Of a DNA stretch of 64,000 bases, positions 53,248 through 62,290 are shown one piece after another. Origin of the DNA: Nitrospira sp. (lineage in GTDB: Bacteria > Nitrospirota > Nitrospiria > Nitrospirales > Nitrospiraceae); the NCBI GenBank assembly GCA_018242765.1, contig JAFEBH010000009.1:310001-374000 (forward strand). The letters run 5' to 3'. The stretch's first letter is position 1; each line of letters starts with the position of its first letter. A model generated the notes under the pieces. It did not search any database and had not been told where the DNA came from. It saw nothing but the letters and a program-made list of their open reading frames with translations. Made by a program: the position numbers and the translations under genes.

Positions 53248-55235
53248 TTTACCTTCGTGCCAGGATCCACTTCTTCTTGAATGGTGAGCAGTCCTCGCAC
53301 CTCCGTGTCTCCCGCGGCGAGTACCATGCCTTGGGATTCGATACCCATCAGCTTGGCCGGCTTCAAGTTGGCCACGATGACGATCGTTTTCCCGACAAGT
53401 GCGTCCGGTTCGTACTTCTTGCCGATGCCGGCCACGATCTGGCGCTGTTCGTCGCCCAGAGATACTTGCAGCTTGATCAACTTCTCCGATTTCGGCACCC
53501 GCTCAGCTGACAGGACCTTCGCCGTTTTAAGCTGAACTTTCATGAATTCATCGATGGTGATCTGTGGTGAAGCCGGCGGCGCAGGTGTGGCTGTGGGAGC
53601 TGGTGCTGCAGCGGTTGGTTGCGAGGGAACAGATGATTCGGTCACCAGTTTGGCTCCTTGTGTTTTCGAATCGATGCGCGGGAAAAGGGCACGGCCTTTT
53701 CTGAGGGCTGTGCCTGCTTCTAGCCATCCCCAATTCTTTAGTTCCAGTTCATAATTGAAAGAAGGGTTGGTGCTAGACAAAAAATCAAGTCCTAATTGTA
53801 TGTGTAACGCTTCTGCTGTCTTAGGAATAAACGGGTAGAGGCTTAAGGCTAGGAGCCGCAGTGTTTCAGCCATGTAATACAGCACTGTGTGGAAACGTGG
53901 AGTATCGGCTTGGTTTTTGGCGAGTTTCCAAGGGGCGGTCTTGTCGACATACTGGTTGGCTAATTGTACGACGCGCCAAATAGCCTCTAGTGCCCGATTG
54001 AACTCCAATCGAGGGATGGCCTGGGTGATTTGTTTAGTGAGTAATTCGATACAGGCTTGACATAGCTCTGATTCAAGCTCGCCCTCCGCTGAGGAAACTC
54101 GCGAAGGGATAAGGCCTCCGGCGTTTTTTTCAATTAATGTCAAAGTTCTGCTTAGAAGATTTCCAAGGCCGTTGGCAAGATCGCCATTAATTCGACTAAT
54201 CAGGGCCTCACGGGAAAAATCGCCATCGTGTCCAAACGGAACTTCACGCAGTAGAAAGTAGCGGAAGGCATCCACTCCAAATTCATCGATCATCTTATAG
54301 GGATCAACGATATTGCCGCGGCTCTTTGACATTTTTTCACCGTTGACCGTCCACCAGCCATGGGCAAAGATGGTCTCGGGCAATGGTAGGTCCAGCGCCA
54401 TCAGCATCGTGGACCAATAGACGGCGTGCGTGGTTAGGATGTCCTTTCCGACGAGATGCACGTTTGCTGGCCAGAATCGGTTGCTTGCTGGGTTTCCTCT
54501 TGGGAGGTATTCCAAGGCGGAGATGTAATTCACCAGCGCATCGAACCAAACATAGGTGACGTAGTTCGAGTCGAAGGGGAGTTCAATGCCCCAGGAAAGC
54601 CGCGATTTAGGGCGAGAGATTGAGAGATCGCCAAGCTTCTGAGTTTGGAGAAATCCGAGCACTTCATTGCGGCGTGATTCCGGGCGAACGAAGTCTGGAT
54701 GGGCATTGATGTGCTCAATCAAGCGGTCCTGGTACTGTCCCATCCGGAAGAAGTAGTTATGCTCGCTGAGCTTCTCGACAGGACGTTTGCAGTCTGGACA
54801 CAGGCCGTCTGCCACATCCTTTTCCGTCCAGAAGCGCTCATCAAACGTGCAATACCAGCCTGAGTAGTCGGCTTTATAAATCAGTTGCTTGTCGAATAGT
54901 TCTTGAAGGTATCGTTGGACGACGTTCTTATGCTGAGCGTCGGTCGTTCTGATAAACGCGTCGTTGGAGATGTTCAGCTTCTTCCAGAGGTTCTCAAATT
55001 GCGGTGCCAATTTGTCGCAGTGTACTTGCGGATCGATGCCGGCTTTGGCAGCAGCCTGTTGCACTTTCTGCCCATGCTCATCGAGTCCGGTGAGAAAGAA
55101 TACCTCGCGTCCGCGTAGTCGCCAGTAGCGTGCCAGGACGTCAGCTGCAACGGTGGTGTAGGCATGTCCGATATGCGGAACATCATTGACGTAGTAAATC
55201 GGAGTAGTGATGTAAAACGTGTTGTGGACCGACAT
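53244..55235 (-). CDS. metG: Methionyl-tRNA synthetase
   Basis: About 663 residues from ATG 55235 (an alternative start 6 bases upstream). Class I signatures IYYVNDVPHIGHAYTT (HIGH) and GEKMSKSRGNIVDPY (KMSKS), one zinc knuckle with GLCPDCKRP, the anticodon-binding helices, an Ala/Pro-rich linker (APAPTATPAPPAS) and a C-terminal tRNA-binding (EMAP/Arc1-like) domain with MKVQLKTAKVLSAERVP. Belongs to the tmk-holB-metG operon on the - strand. Confidence 0.97.
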   Translation of the reverse strand: MSVHNTFYITTPIYYVNDVPHIGHAYTTVAADVLARYWRLRGREVFFLTGLDEHGQKVQQAAAKAGIDPQVHCDKLAPQFENLWKKLNISNDAFIRTTDAQHKNVVQRYLQELFDKQLIYKADYSGWYCTFDERFWTEKDVADGLCPDCKRPVEKLSEHNYFFRMGQYQDRLIEHINAHPDFVRPESRRNEVLGFLQTQKLGDLSISRPKSRLSWGIELPFDSNYVTYVWFDALVNYISALEYLPRGNPASNRFWPANVHLVGKDILTTHAVYWSTMLMALDLPLPETIFAHGWWTVNGEKMSKSRGNIVDPYKMIDEFGVDAFRYFLLREVPFGHDGDFSREALISRINGDLANGLGNLLSRTLTLIEKNAGGLIPSRVSSAEGELESELCQACIELLTKQITQAIPRLEFNRALEAIWRVVQLANQYVDKTAPWKLAKNQADTPRFHTVLYYMAETLRLLALSLYPFIPKTAEALHIQLGLDFLSSTNPSFNYELELKNWGWLEAGTALRKGRALFPRIDSKTQGAKLVTESSVPSQPTAAAPAPTATPAPPASPQITIDEFMKVQLKTAKVLSAERVPKSEKLIKLQVSLGDEQRQIVAGIGKKYEPDALVGKTIVIVANLKPAKLMGIESQGMVLAAGDTEVRGLLTIQEEVDPGTKVK

Positions 55236-55271
55236 AACCACGGCAAGATATCAGGTTGGCAGGGTGTTTGA

Positions 55272-56300
55272 CTAGGCCGAGGCTCCGGCTGGCACAAGCC
55301 CGAGCGCTTCGCGCAGGCGAAGAAACGTGGTCTCCAACGCCATTTGGACGTTTAAGTGTCGTGTGGCTTGCTGTGCGTGCTTTTCAATATCGGTCAAGAG
55401 AGTCAGGAGGAGATCAATGTTTGCTCGGTCGGCGAATCGCTCCAAGTGGGGGAGTTGATCGAGGTGAAGGATGTGGTCTCGATCTCCATGAACAAGGACA
55501 AGCACCAGATCTCGAATCCATCGCGTCAGCCAGAGTAAGGTCTCCGCTGCCCGGTCTGACTTGGCCAAGGCTTCCGATGCAGACAGGATGGCTGTGCTGG
55601 AGGTCAATGATTCAGGTTTCACCAACGCCAGGCATTCTTGTTGCCGTGCGCGAACCTCTGCCACGTTTGTGGTGAGCGCCTCTCCAATACGGCCGTCGGT
55701 GAGCAGTGCCAGGAGTCGAGCGTCGTCGGGCGGCAGTTCCCGCTTAAGAATCAGTGCGGCTTCAACCTGCGTCCGGGCCGGCGAGGCAAACCGAAGCGCT
55801 TGGCAGCGTGACCGAATCGTGATGGGGAGTGCGTGGAGCCGGCTGGTGACCAGGAGAAAGAGACTATGACCTGGAGGTTCCTCCAATGTTTTGAGCAGGG
55901 CGTTGGCTGCGCCGATGGTCATTCGATCCGCATCGTCAATCAGGCAGATCTTTTGCTCGCCGATGAGGGGCCGATAGACGAACTGCTGCTCGAGTTCTCG
56001 GATTTGCTCGATCTTGATTTGCGGTGTGGCCGCTTCCGCATCGGGTTCGATGACGAAATAATCGGGATGCGTCTGCGCTGCAACCTGCAAGCAAGAACGG
56101 CATCGGCCACAACTGTCTGGGGTCTCGGTGAGAATCGGGCGATCACAATTCAAAACCTGCGCCAGCCTCACGGCAGTCATGCGCTTGCCAATGTGGGCGT
56201 CACCGTGAAAGAGGTAGGCATGGGCTAACCTCTTATTGGAGAGACTGGCCTGGAGGAGGGAGATGGATTGTTCGTGGCCGGTGATATCTGTAAACGGCAT
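55272..56300 (-). CDS. holB: DNA polymerase III delta-prime subunit
   Basis: Clamp-loader subunit of 342 residues. N-terminal AHAYLFHGDAHIGKRM is a P-loop with the Ser/Thr after Lys replaced by Arg, as expected for a subunit that does not hydrolyse ATP. Zinc module SCGRCRSC, sensor/Walker-B region CLIDDADRMT, ALLKTLEEPPGHSLFLLVT and the SRC motif TIRSRCQALRF are present. It follows tmk by 3 bases and precedes metG by 36 bases. Confidence 0.95.
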   Translation of the reverse strand: MPFTDITGHEQSISLLQASLSNKRLAHAYLFHGDAHIGKRMTAVRLAQVLNCDRPILTETPDSCGRCRSCLQVAAQTHPDYFVIEPDAEAATPQIKIEQIRELEQQFVYRPLIGEQKICLIDDADRMTIGAANALLKTLEEPPGHSLFLLVTSRLHALPITIRSRCQALRFASPARTQVEAALILKRELPPDDARLLALLTDGRIGEALTTNVAEVRARQQECLALVKPESLTSSTAILSASEALAKSDRAAETLLWLTRWIRDLVLVLVHGDRDHILHLDQLPHLERFADRANIDLLLTLLTDIEKHAQQATRHLNVQMALETTFLRLREALGLVPAGASA

Positions 56301-56303
56301 AGG

Positions 56304-56975
56304 CTATCGTTGCCGCGGCTGTCGGCGGCGGGCGTTGAGCCAGCGTGTAATGACGGTCGTCACGTTCTGTTGGACGGACTCTAGAGGAAGAGAGGCATCG
56401 AGTACAACCATACGCCGAGGTTCCTGTTTGGCTAAGGTCTGAAACCCGGCTCGTACTTTTTCGTGAAATTGTGTCGCTTCTCGATCAAGGCGATTCTGGG
56501 AGGAGCGTTGGCCACGTCGTCGCGACAGTCCGATGCGGACAGGCACGTCGAAGAGCAGAGTGAGATGCGGAACAAGTTTCCCGGTTGCCCACTTGTTCAT
56601 GGTGCGCAAGGTCCGAAGGTCCAATCCCCGACCATAGCCTTGATAGGCCATGGTCGAGTCCGAGAAACGGTCACAGACGACGATCATTCCCTGTTGGAGT
56701 GCAGGTTTGATCACATGATCGACATGTTGGCGTCTGGCCGCAAGGATGAGCCACGCCTCTGTTTCCGGGGCGATGGTTTCCGCGGAATGATCGAGGAGGA
56801 GACTACGTAATCGCTCGGCGAGAAGCGTCCCTCCCGGCTCTCGGGTATGGAGGACGTGCCGGCCTTGAGCGATGAGCCACTCACAGAGCCTGCGGGCCTG
56901 TGTTGTTTTTCCGCTTCCTTCACCGCCTTCCAGGGTGATGAAAATACCGGATGGTTTTTGTGTGGCAGGACTCAT
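56304..56975 (-). CDS. tmk: Thymidylate kinase
   Basis: Phosphorylates dTMP to dTDP. About 223 residues from ATG 56975 (an upstream start at 56993 adds six residues). P-loop LEGGEGSGKTTQARRL, substrate motif HTREPGGTLLAERL, and DRFSDSTMAYQGYGRGLD with the LID region GLSRRRGQRSSQNRLD. The Arg in the P-loop-X position and the LID pattern fit the bacterial type II class. Opens the operon with holB and metG. The start region diverges from the DUF502 gene. Confidence 0.95.
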   Translation of the reverse strand: MSPATQKPSGIFITLEGGEGSGKTTQARRLCEWLIAQGRHVLHTREPGGTLLAERLRSLLLDHSAETIAPETEAWLILAARRQHVDHVIKPALQQGMIVVCDRFSDSTMAYQGYGRGLDLRTLRTMNKWATGKLVPHLTLLFDVPVRIGLSRRRGQRSSQNRLDREATQFHEKVRAGFQTLAKQEPRRMVVLDASLPLESVQQNVTTVITRWLNARRRQPRQR

Positions 56976-57104
56976 CGATTCTTTTCTTCGCACGCGATTT
57001 TGAAAACGGATCCTAAGTCAGGATGCGGAGAATAGCAAGGTGGGAGCTATTCAGGGATCCTTCTCGTTTGTGTGCATAACTCATTGAAATTAACAAGAAA
57101 ACGC

Positions 57105-57134
57105 TTGCGACGTTTGTTCAGTACTCTGTAAGAT
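57105..57134 (+). promoter_or_regulatory. Possible sigma-70 promoter for the DUF502 gene
   Basis: TTGCGA, an 18-base spacer and TAAGAT (each 4 of 6 matches) lie about 45 bases before the ATG at 57177. Weak but well spaced. Confidence 0.3.
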
Positions 57135-57146
57135 GAATCACGGATT

Positions 57147-57163
57147 ATCCTCCCATTGAGGAT
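57147..57163 (+). promoter_or_regulatory. Small hairpin in the leader of the DUF502 gene
   Basis: ATCCTC, a 5-base loop, GAGGAT forms a 6-bp stem 13 bases before the start codon, occupying the place where a Shine-Dalgarno sequence would be expected (its right arm contains GAGG). It could restrict ribosome access. Confidence 0.35.
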
Positions 57164-57176
57164 GGGCTGACCTTCT

Positions 57177-57842
57177 ATGCTTAAGACTGCCTTGAGACGA
57201 TATTTTCTGACCGGACTCCTGCTTGTCATCCCCATTTGGGGCACGATTCTCGTGCTGAAAACCCTGTTCGTGGCACTGGACGGTATCTTGGGCGACGCGA
57301 TGGCTGAGCTGGTACCCGATCACTATATTCCCGGGCTTGGGATCGTGACGTTGGTGCTGCTGATCTTCTTGGTTGGGTTGTTTGCGGCCAACTTCATCGG
57401 ACGGCAGATCGTCAGTCACTGGGAGGATTGGCTCAATCGGTTACCCCTTGTCCGTGGAATTTATTCGACCTTGAAATCGATGATGGATATTCTCTCTTTT
57501 TCGGAGCGCGGGTCGTATCGACGTGTGGTCTTGATCCAGTTTCCCAAGAATGGTCATTATTGTTTCGCCTTCGTGACGGGCATGACGAAAGGTGAGTCGA
57601 CTGCTTTGGGAGAAGATACCCTGATCCATGTCTATGTCCCGACTTCCCCCAACCCCACGTCGGGCTATTTTCTGCTCGTGCCTGAACGGGAGGTCACGTC
57701 GGTTGATATCAGTATCGAAGAGGCGATGAAGTTGATTGTATCGGGGGGGTTGTATACGCCGTCCGGCACGATGGCTTCGGCCTTGGCGGAGGCGAAGTGG
57801 AGTCGGATTAAACAGCCGGATGCTGGCGTGCCGATCGGATAA
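57177..57842 (+). CDS. DUF502 membrane protein
   Basis: 221 residues. Two N-terminal membrane helices (YFLTGLLLVIPIWGTILVL and LGIVTLVLLIFLVGLFAANF), then a cytoplasmic or periplasmic beta domain with LPLVRGIYSTLKSMMD, RVVLIQFPKNGHYCFAFVTG and VYVPTSPNPTSGYFLLVP, the typical DUF502 motifs. Function unknown; in plants related proteins (LIKE COV) affect vascular patterning. First of the + strand run leading to glmU. Confidence 0.9.
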   Translation: MLKTALRRYFLTGLLLVIPIWGTILVLKTLFVALDGILGDAMAELVPDHYIPGLGIVTLVLLIFLVGLFAANFIGRQIVSHWEDWLNRLPLVRGIYSTLKSMMDILSFSERGSYRRVVLIQFPKNGHYCFAFVTGMTKGESTALGEDTLIHVYVPTSPNPTSGYFLLVPEREVTSVDISIEEAMKLIVSGGLYTPSGTMASALAEAKWSRIKQPDAGVPIG

Positions 57843-57899
57843 ACCAAGTTTCTCTATGGTTCCTTTGAGAAACGCTCATCTTCAGGAGTAGTCAGCGCA

Positions 57900-59495
57900 A
57901 TGACGTCAATGACTGATCAACAGGCAAAGGATTCACCTATTTCAGGCCTTGGAGTGATCGTGATGGCGGCTGGGTTGGGCAAGCGGATGAAGTCCAACCA
58001 CGTCAAGGTGTTGCATCAGGTCGCGGGGCAGCCGATGGTGTTGTACGCAGTCGACATAGCGCTTCGAGTGGGAGATCACCGCATTGCGGTCGTCGTTGGC
58101 CATCAAGCGGAGAAGGTTCGGCAGGTCATTGAAGCGGGGATCCGTGGCAAACCGGGAGCGCAGGCGGTGAGTATCGTCGAGCAGGTGCAACAGCTTGGCA
58201 CCGGCCATGCCGTCATGCAAAGCCGTTCCGTATTTTCTCATGATGGTGAGGCGGATCCGACACACTATCTGATTCTGAACGGGGATACGCCCTTGCTGCA
58301 GGAATCCACCGTGTGTGAGCTCTTGACCGCTCATCAGCGAGAAGGGGCAACCGTCACCATTCTGACGGCGATCCTGGATGATCCCAGTGGTTATGGGCGG
58401 GTGATCCGTCGTGAAGCGAGTCAGGGGGATCAGGCGCATTCGTCATCGGAGGTGTTGAAGATCATCGAAGATCGCGACGCCACTCCGGCAGAGCGTACCT
58501 GCAGGGAAATCAACGTGGGGACATATGTGGTGTCTGGAACGTTTCTTTTTGAGGCGCTCGATAAGCTGGAACCAGACAATGCGCAAGGTGAATACTACCT
58601 GACGGATATCGTGCGAATGGCGGTTGCGCAAGGACAGCGCGTGGCTGCCGTGATTCTTCAGCGGCCTGATGAGGGGTTAGGGGTCAACACCAGGCAGCAG
58701 CTGGCGGCGGCAGAACAAGTCGTCCGGCAGCAGATTCGTGAACGCTGGCTTGATGCCGGCGTGACGATGCGAGATCCAGGCTCAGTGTGGATCGATGCAG
58801 GGGTCACGATCGGCAAGGATACGGTTCTTTATCCCCATGTCGTGCTTGAAGGGAACACGGTGATTGGTGAGGAGACCACGATCCGTTCAGGGGTTCGGAT
58901 CACCGATTGCGTGATCGGCAATCAGGTTGAGGTGTTAGACTCTTGCGTCCTCAGTCAGTCACGTATTGATGATGATGCACATGTGGGACCGTTCGTCCAT
59001 CTTCGTCCTGGTGTCGTAGTGAGGCGACGAGCGAAGGTCGGAAATTTTGTCGAAATGAAGAAGACTGAGCTGGGCGAAGGGTCCAAAGCCAATCATCTCA
59101 GTTATTTGGGGGATGCCACGATTGCAGAAGGAGTGAATATTGGTGCCGGTACGATCACGTGTAACTATGACGGTGTGAAAAAGCATCACACGGTGATCGG
59201 GAAGAATGTGTTTCTAGGGAGCGATACCCAGCTTGTTGCGCCGGTGACGATCGGAGCGGGAGCAGTGATTGCCGCAGGGACGACCGTGACGCAGAATGTG
59301 CCGGCTGATTCATTAGCGATTGCCCGGGTTCCCCAGGCCAATCGGATTGGATGGGTGGCCAAACGACGCGCCTTGGTGGCAAGAGCTGCACCCAAGGTAA
59401 TTTCAGTTAAGGCTCCTGGTAAGCGTGCGACGGTAGAACGACTGAAGACTTCGGCACAATCGAAGAAAAAGCCTGGACGGTCGTCAAAGGGCTGA
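57900..59495 (+). CDS. glmU: Bifunctional GlmU (GlcN-1-P acetyltransferase / GlcNAc-1-P uridylyltransferase)
   Basis: Makes UDP-GlcNAc for peptidoglycan and LPS. N-terminal uridylyltransferase with VIVMAAGLGKRMKSNHVKVL (Lys in place of the usual Thr in GLGTRM), LILNGDTPLL and the hexapeptide beta-helix from about 260 with catalytic RPGVVVRRRAKVGNFVEMK and NIGAGTITCNYDG. At 531 residues it is some 70 longer than typical; the extra C-terminal part is basic and low-complexity (SVKAPGKRATVERLKTSAQ, KKKPGRSSKG). Directly followed by glmS, the preceding pathway enzyme. Confidence 0.95.
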   Translation: MTSMTDQQAKDSPISGLGVIVMAAGLGKRMKSNHVKVLHQVAGQPMVLYAVDIALRVGDHRIAVVVGHQAEKVRQVIEAGIRGKPGAQAVSIVEQVQQLGTGHAVMQSRSVFSHDGEADPTHYLILNGDTPLLQESTVCELLTAHQREGATVTILTAILDDPSGYGRVIRREASQGDQAHSSSEVLKIIEDRDATPAERTCREINVGTYVVSGTFLFEALDKLEPDNAQGEYYLTDIVRMAVAQGQRVAAVILQRPDEGLGVNTRQQLAAAEQVVRQQIRERWLDAGVTMRDPGSVWIDAGVTIGKDTVLYPHVVLEGNTVIGEETTIRSGVRITDCVIGNQVEVLDSCVLSQSRIDDDAHVGPFVHLRPGVVVRRRAKVGNFVEMKKTELGEGSKANHLSYLGDATIAEGVNIGAGTITCNYDGVKKHHTVIGKNVFLGSDTQLVAPVTIGAGAVIAAGTTVTQNVPADSLAIARVPQANRIGWVAKRRALVARAAPKVISVKAPGKRATVERLKTSAQSKKKPGRSSKG

Positions 59496-59551
59496 TCGCG
59501 GACCGATAACGTCGCGTAGTTGTCTGCCAACCATCAAGATGGGGTATTGCC

Positions 59552-61381
59552 ATGTGTGGAATTATTGGATATGTCGGCAACCAGGAAGCGGTGCCGATTC
59601 TTATTGGAGGATTGTCCAAGTTGGAGTATCGCGGCTACGATTCATCGGGTGTGGCCGTTTTGCAGGGAGAGAAAATTGCCGTCAAGCGGAGTGTGGGCAA
59701 ACTGGTGAATCTTCAGAATGCTCTCAACACCAATGGGCTCACGGGAACGGTGGGAATCGGCCATACTCGATGGGCGACGCATGGCAAGCCTTCGGAACAG
59801 AATGCCCATCCGCACCGATCCAAAGGGTGCGTGTTGGTGCACAACGGAATTATCGAAAATTATCAGCAGCTGAAACAGCAGCTCGAGAAGGACGGCTATA
59901 AGTTTGTATCGGAAACCGATACGGAGGTCGTCGCGCATTTGATTGATAAGTATCTTCAAAAAGGAAACAAGCTGGCTGATGCTGTGCGCTTGGCGACAAA
60001 GGACGTGAAAGGGAGTTATGCGTTGGCTGTGATGTCGGAGCGGGAACCGGGGACGTTGATTGCTGCGCGGTCAGGCTGTCCGCTGGTCGTCGGTCGGACA
60101 GCACATGCATCCTATATTGCCTCCGATGTCATGGCTATGCTGGCGCATACGCGGGAAGTGACCTATCTCGAAGAAGGGGATGTGGCTGTCGTCACTCAAG
60201 ACGATGTGCAACTGACCGATTCCGATGGTCAGGCCGTGTCGCGAAAGGCGTCGAAGATCACATGGGATGCCTCAGCCGCGGAGAAGAGTGGTTACCCGCA
60301 CTTTATGCTGAAAGAGATTCATGAACAGCCGCAGACCATTCTGGATACCATGCGAGGGCGGTATTCCTATGAGACGGGAGAGGCGGATCTCCCTGACATT
60401 GGGCTGACACCGAAAGAATTCGCGTCTTTGGAGCGGATCTGGATCGTGGCTTGTGGGACGTCCTGGCATGCCGGTCAGGTCGGAAAGTATCTCTTTGAGG
60501 AAATGGTTCGGACACCGGTTCAAGTAGATATTGGCAGCGAGTTTCGCTATCGTGATCCGCTTGTCGGCAAGAAGGATTTGTTTATTACGATCTCCCAATC
60601 CGGTGAGACGGCGGATACGCTTGCCGCAGCACGAGAGGCCAAGGCCAAGGGAGCGCGTGTCGTTTCCATTGTGAACGTGATCGGCAGCACGTTGGCCCGT
60701 GAGTCGGATGGAGTCCTGTATACCCATTGTGGGCCGGAGATCGGCGTGGCCTCGACGAAGGCGTTCACGGCGCAGCTCACGGCGCTCTATCTCCTGGCCT
60801 TGCATTTCGCGCGAGTTCGTAATGTGATGAAGGTGGCGGATGGTCAAGCCTGGCTTGATCGGCTCGTGCGGTTGCCTGCCCTGGTCGAGAGTGTGCTGCA
60901 GAGAGAAGCCGAAATCGTGGCGATCGCCAAGCGCTACTACAAGAAACGGAATTTTCTGTTCTTGGGCCGCGGAATCAATTACCCGATTGCGCTGGAAGGT
61001 TCATTGAAACTCAAAGAAATTTCCTACATCCATGCAGAGGGCTATGCGGCTGGTGAGATGAAGCACGGTCCGATCGCATTGATCGATAAGGATATGCCGG
61101 TCGTGGTGTTGGCGCCTCGAGATCGACTGTATGACAAGACGGTCAGTAATCTCATGGAGGTCAAAGCGCGACATGCCCCCGTGATTGCCTTCGTGGCTGA
61201 AGGAGAACGAGAACTCGGGAAGATCGCGGATGCCGTCTTCACGGTACCGGACACCCATTCGCTCATCTCACCAATGCTCTTTACTATCCCGCTGCAGCTG
61301 CTGGCGTATCATATTGCGGTGTTGCGGGGGGCAGATGTGGATCAGCCGAGGAATCTGGCGAAAAGTGTGACGGTGGAATGA
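59552..61381 (+). CDS. glmS: Glutamine-fructose-6-phosphate aminotransferase
   Basis: Makes glucosamine-6-phosphate, 609 residues. N-terminal class II amidotransferase with catalytic Cys2 in MCGIIGYVGN, GHTRWATHGKPSEQNAHPH and VLVHNGIIEN; two SIS domains with VACGTSWHAGQV, ISQSGETADTLAA and FLGRGINYPIALEGSLKLKE; C-terminal QPRNLAKSVTVE. Starts 56 bases after glmU, so UDP-GlcNAc synthesis is clustered. No glmS ribozyme pattern was seen upstream. The stop codon lies inside the left arm of a large palindrome. Confidence 0.98.
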   Translation: MCGIIGYVGNQEAVPILIGGLSKLEYRGYDSSGVAVLQGEKIAVKRSVGKLVNLQNALNTNGLTGTVGIGHTRWATHGKPSEQNAHPHRSKGCVLVHNGIIENYQQLKQQLEKDGYKFVSETDTEVVAHLIDKYLQKGNKLADAVRLATKDVKGSYALAVMSEREPGTLIAARSGCPLVVGRTAHASYIASDVMAMLAHTREVTYLEEGDVAVVTQDDVQLTDSDGQAVSRKASKITWDASAAEKSGYPHFMLKEIHEQPQTILDTMRGRYSYETGEADLPDIGLTPKEFASLERIWIVACGTSWHAGQVGKYLFEEMVRTPVQVDIGSEFRYRDPLVGKKDLFITISQSGETADTLAAAREAKAKGARVVSIVNVIGSTLARESDGVLYTHCGPEIGVASTKAFTAQLTALYLLALHFARVRNVMKVADGQAWLDRLVRLPALVESVLQREAEIVAIAKRYYKKRNFLFLGRGINYPIALEGSLKLKEISYIHAEGYAAGEMKHGPIALIDKDMPVVVLAPRDRLYDKTVSNLMEVKARHAPVIAFVAEGERELGKIADAVFTVPDTHSLISPMLFTIPLQLLAYHIAVLRGADVDQPRNLAKSVTVE

Positions 61382-61474
61382 GGTGTGAAGGCAGGTCCCT
61401 CTGCTCGTTCAACGCGCGGCCTCAGAAGGCCCTCGTTGAATGCGCGCAATAAGGGACCGTACCTTCACGCCTCA
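61379..61474. repeat. Large nested palindrome between glmS and gatC
   Basis: Three concentric stems: outer TGAGG(T/C)GTGAAGG plus GGTCCCT at 61379-61400 pairing with 61452-61474; middle CGTTCAACG (61406-61414) with CGTTGAATG (61434-61442, one G-U pair); inner GGCCT/AGGCC closing a CAGA loop at 61418-61431. No T-run follows, so it is not a standard terminator. It begins at the glmS stop codon and ends about 20 bases before gatC, with GGGAGAG right after it as the gatC ribosome-binding site. Confidence 0.7.
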
Positions 61475-61494
61475 TAGGGGAAAGGGAGAGAAGA

Positions 61495-61788
61495 GTGGAG
61501 ATCACGCAGCAGGATGTGGAAAAGGTAGCACAATTGGCACGATTGGCGCTGACGGCTTCGGAGAAGGAGACCTTTGCGAAGCAGTTGAGCCAAATCCTTT
61601 CCCATGTTGATCAGCTCAAGCAATATGACACGACCGGGGTTGAGCCGACCGCAACGGTGATGGGGCAAGTAAACATATTTCGAGAGGATAGTGTACGCCC
61701 ATCGCTTGCTGCAGAGAAAGCATTGGCCAATGCGCCGGAGCGTGAATCAGATGGATTTGTAGTTCCTAAAATTATAGAGGAGCGTTAA
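61495..61788 (+). CDS. gatC: Asp-tRNA(Asn)/Glu-tRNA(Gln) amidotransferase subunit C
   Basis: 97 residues from GTG 61495 with a GGGAGAG site. N-terminal ITQQDVEKVAQLARLALT, HVDQLKQYDT and the C-terminal DSVRPSLAAEKALANAPE plus GFVVPKII are typical GatC. GatC fixes the GatA-GatB interface for making Gln-tRNA(Gln) and/or Asn-tRNA(Asn) by transamidation. panD sits between it and gatA. Confidence 0.95.
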   Translation: MEITQQDVEKVAQLARLALTASEKETFAKQLSQILSHVDQLKQYDTTGVEPTATVMGQVNIFREDSVRPSLAAEKALANAPERESDGFVVPKIIEER

Positions 61789-61800
61789 CCGTCAATGACG

Positions 61801-61830
61801 GCCTCATCGCTGGCTATTCTGCAATGAGGC
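61801..61830 (+). promoter_or_regulatory. Hairpin between gatC and panD
   Basis: GCCTCAT and ATGAGGC form a perfect 7-bp stem around a 16-base loop, 12 bases after gatC and 28 bases before panD. No T-run follows. It may be an intercistronic processing or attenuation element; function not shown. Confidence 0.4.
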
Positions 61831-61858
61831 ATGCGAGCGGCGGAAAACGAGGCAATAC

Positions 61859-62215
61859 ATGTTTCGACAAATGTTACGTTCAAAGATTCATCGTGCGACG
61901 GTGACGGGAGCCCATCTCGAGTATGAGGGGAGTTTGACGATCGACCAAGACTTGCTGGAGGCAGCGGGGATTCTCCCGTATGAGGCCATCGTCTGCTCGA
62001 ATCTGAATAATGGGGAACGATTCATGACGTACGCCATCAATGGTGTGCGTGGGAGGGGTGAAATCATTTTAAACGGCCCTACGGCTAGGAAAGCAGCAGT
62101 GGGGGACCAGATCATCATCTTTTGTTACGAGTATTATGGTGAAGAAGAAATCAGGAAACACGTGCCCAAGATCGTGCGCGTGAATGAAAAAAATCGAATT
62201 GTGACGGTCAGCTAA
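61859..62215 (+). CDS. panD: Aspartate 1-decarboxylase proenzyme
   Basis: Makes beta-alanine for pantothenate and CoA. 118 residues. The self-cleavage site is Gly24-Ser25 in HLEYEGSLTID; Ser25 becomes the pyruvoyl group. Other conserved parts: MLRSKIHRATVT, ALNNGERF-like NLNNGERFMTYAI, and NGPTARKAAVGDQIIIFCY. Numbering matches E. coli exactly, supporting the ATG at 61859 (GAGG upstream). Inserted between gatC and gatA. Confidence 0.97.
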   Translation: MFRQMLRSKIHRATVTGAHLEYEGSLTIDQDLLEAAGILPYEAIVCSNLNNGERFMTYAINGVRGRGEIILNGPTARKAAVGDQIIIFCYEYYGEEEIRKHVPKIVRVNEKNRIVTVS

Positions 62216-62290
62216 CCGACCGAGTGCCGGCTGATGGATGTATGCCGATGTCGGGGTATTGTGTGAGCGCCCGTTGGTCATGAGTATGTC

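Noticed and set aside
61440..61475. An AGGGACCGTACC string resembling a T-box antiterminator
   Set aside because: Does not fit the T-box core, no specifier stem or terminator with T-run; better explained as an arm of the palindrome.
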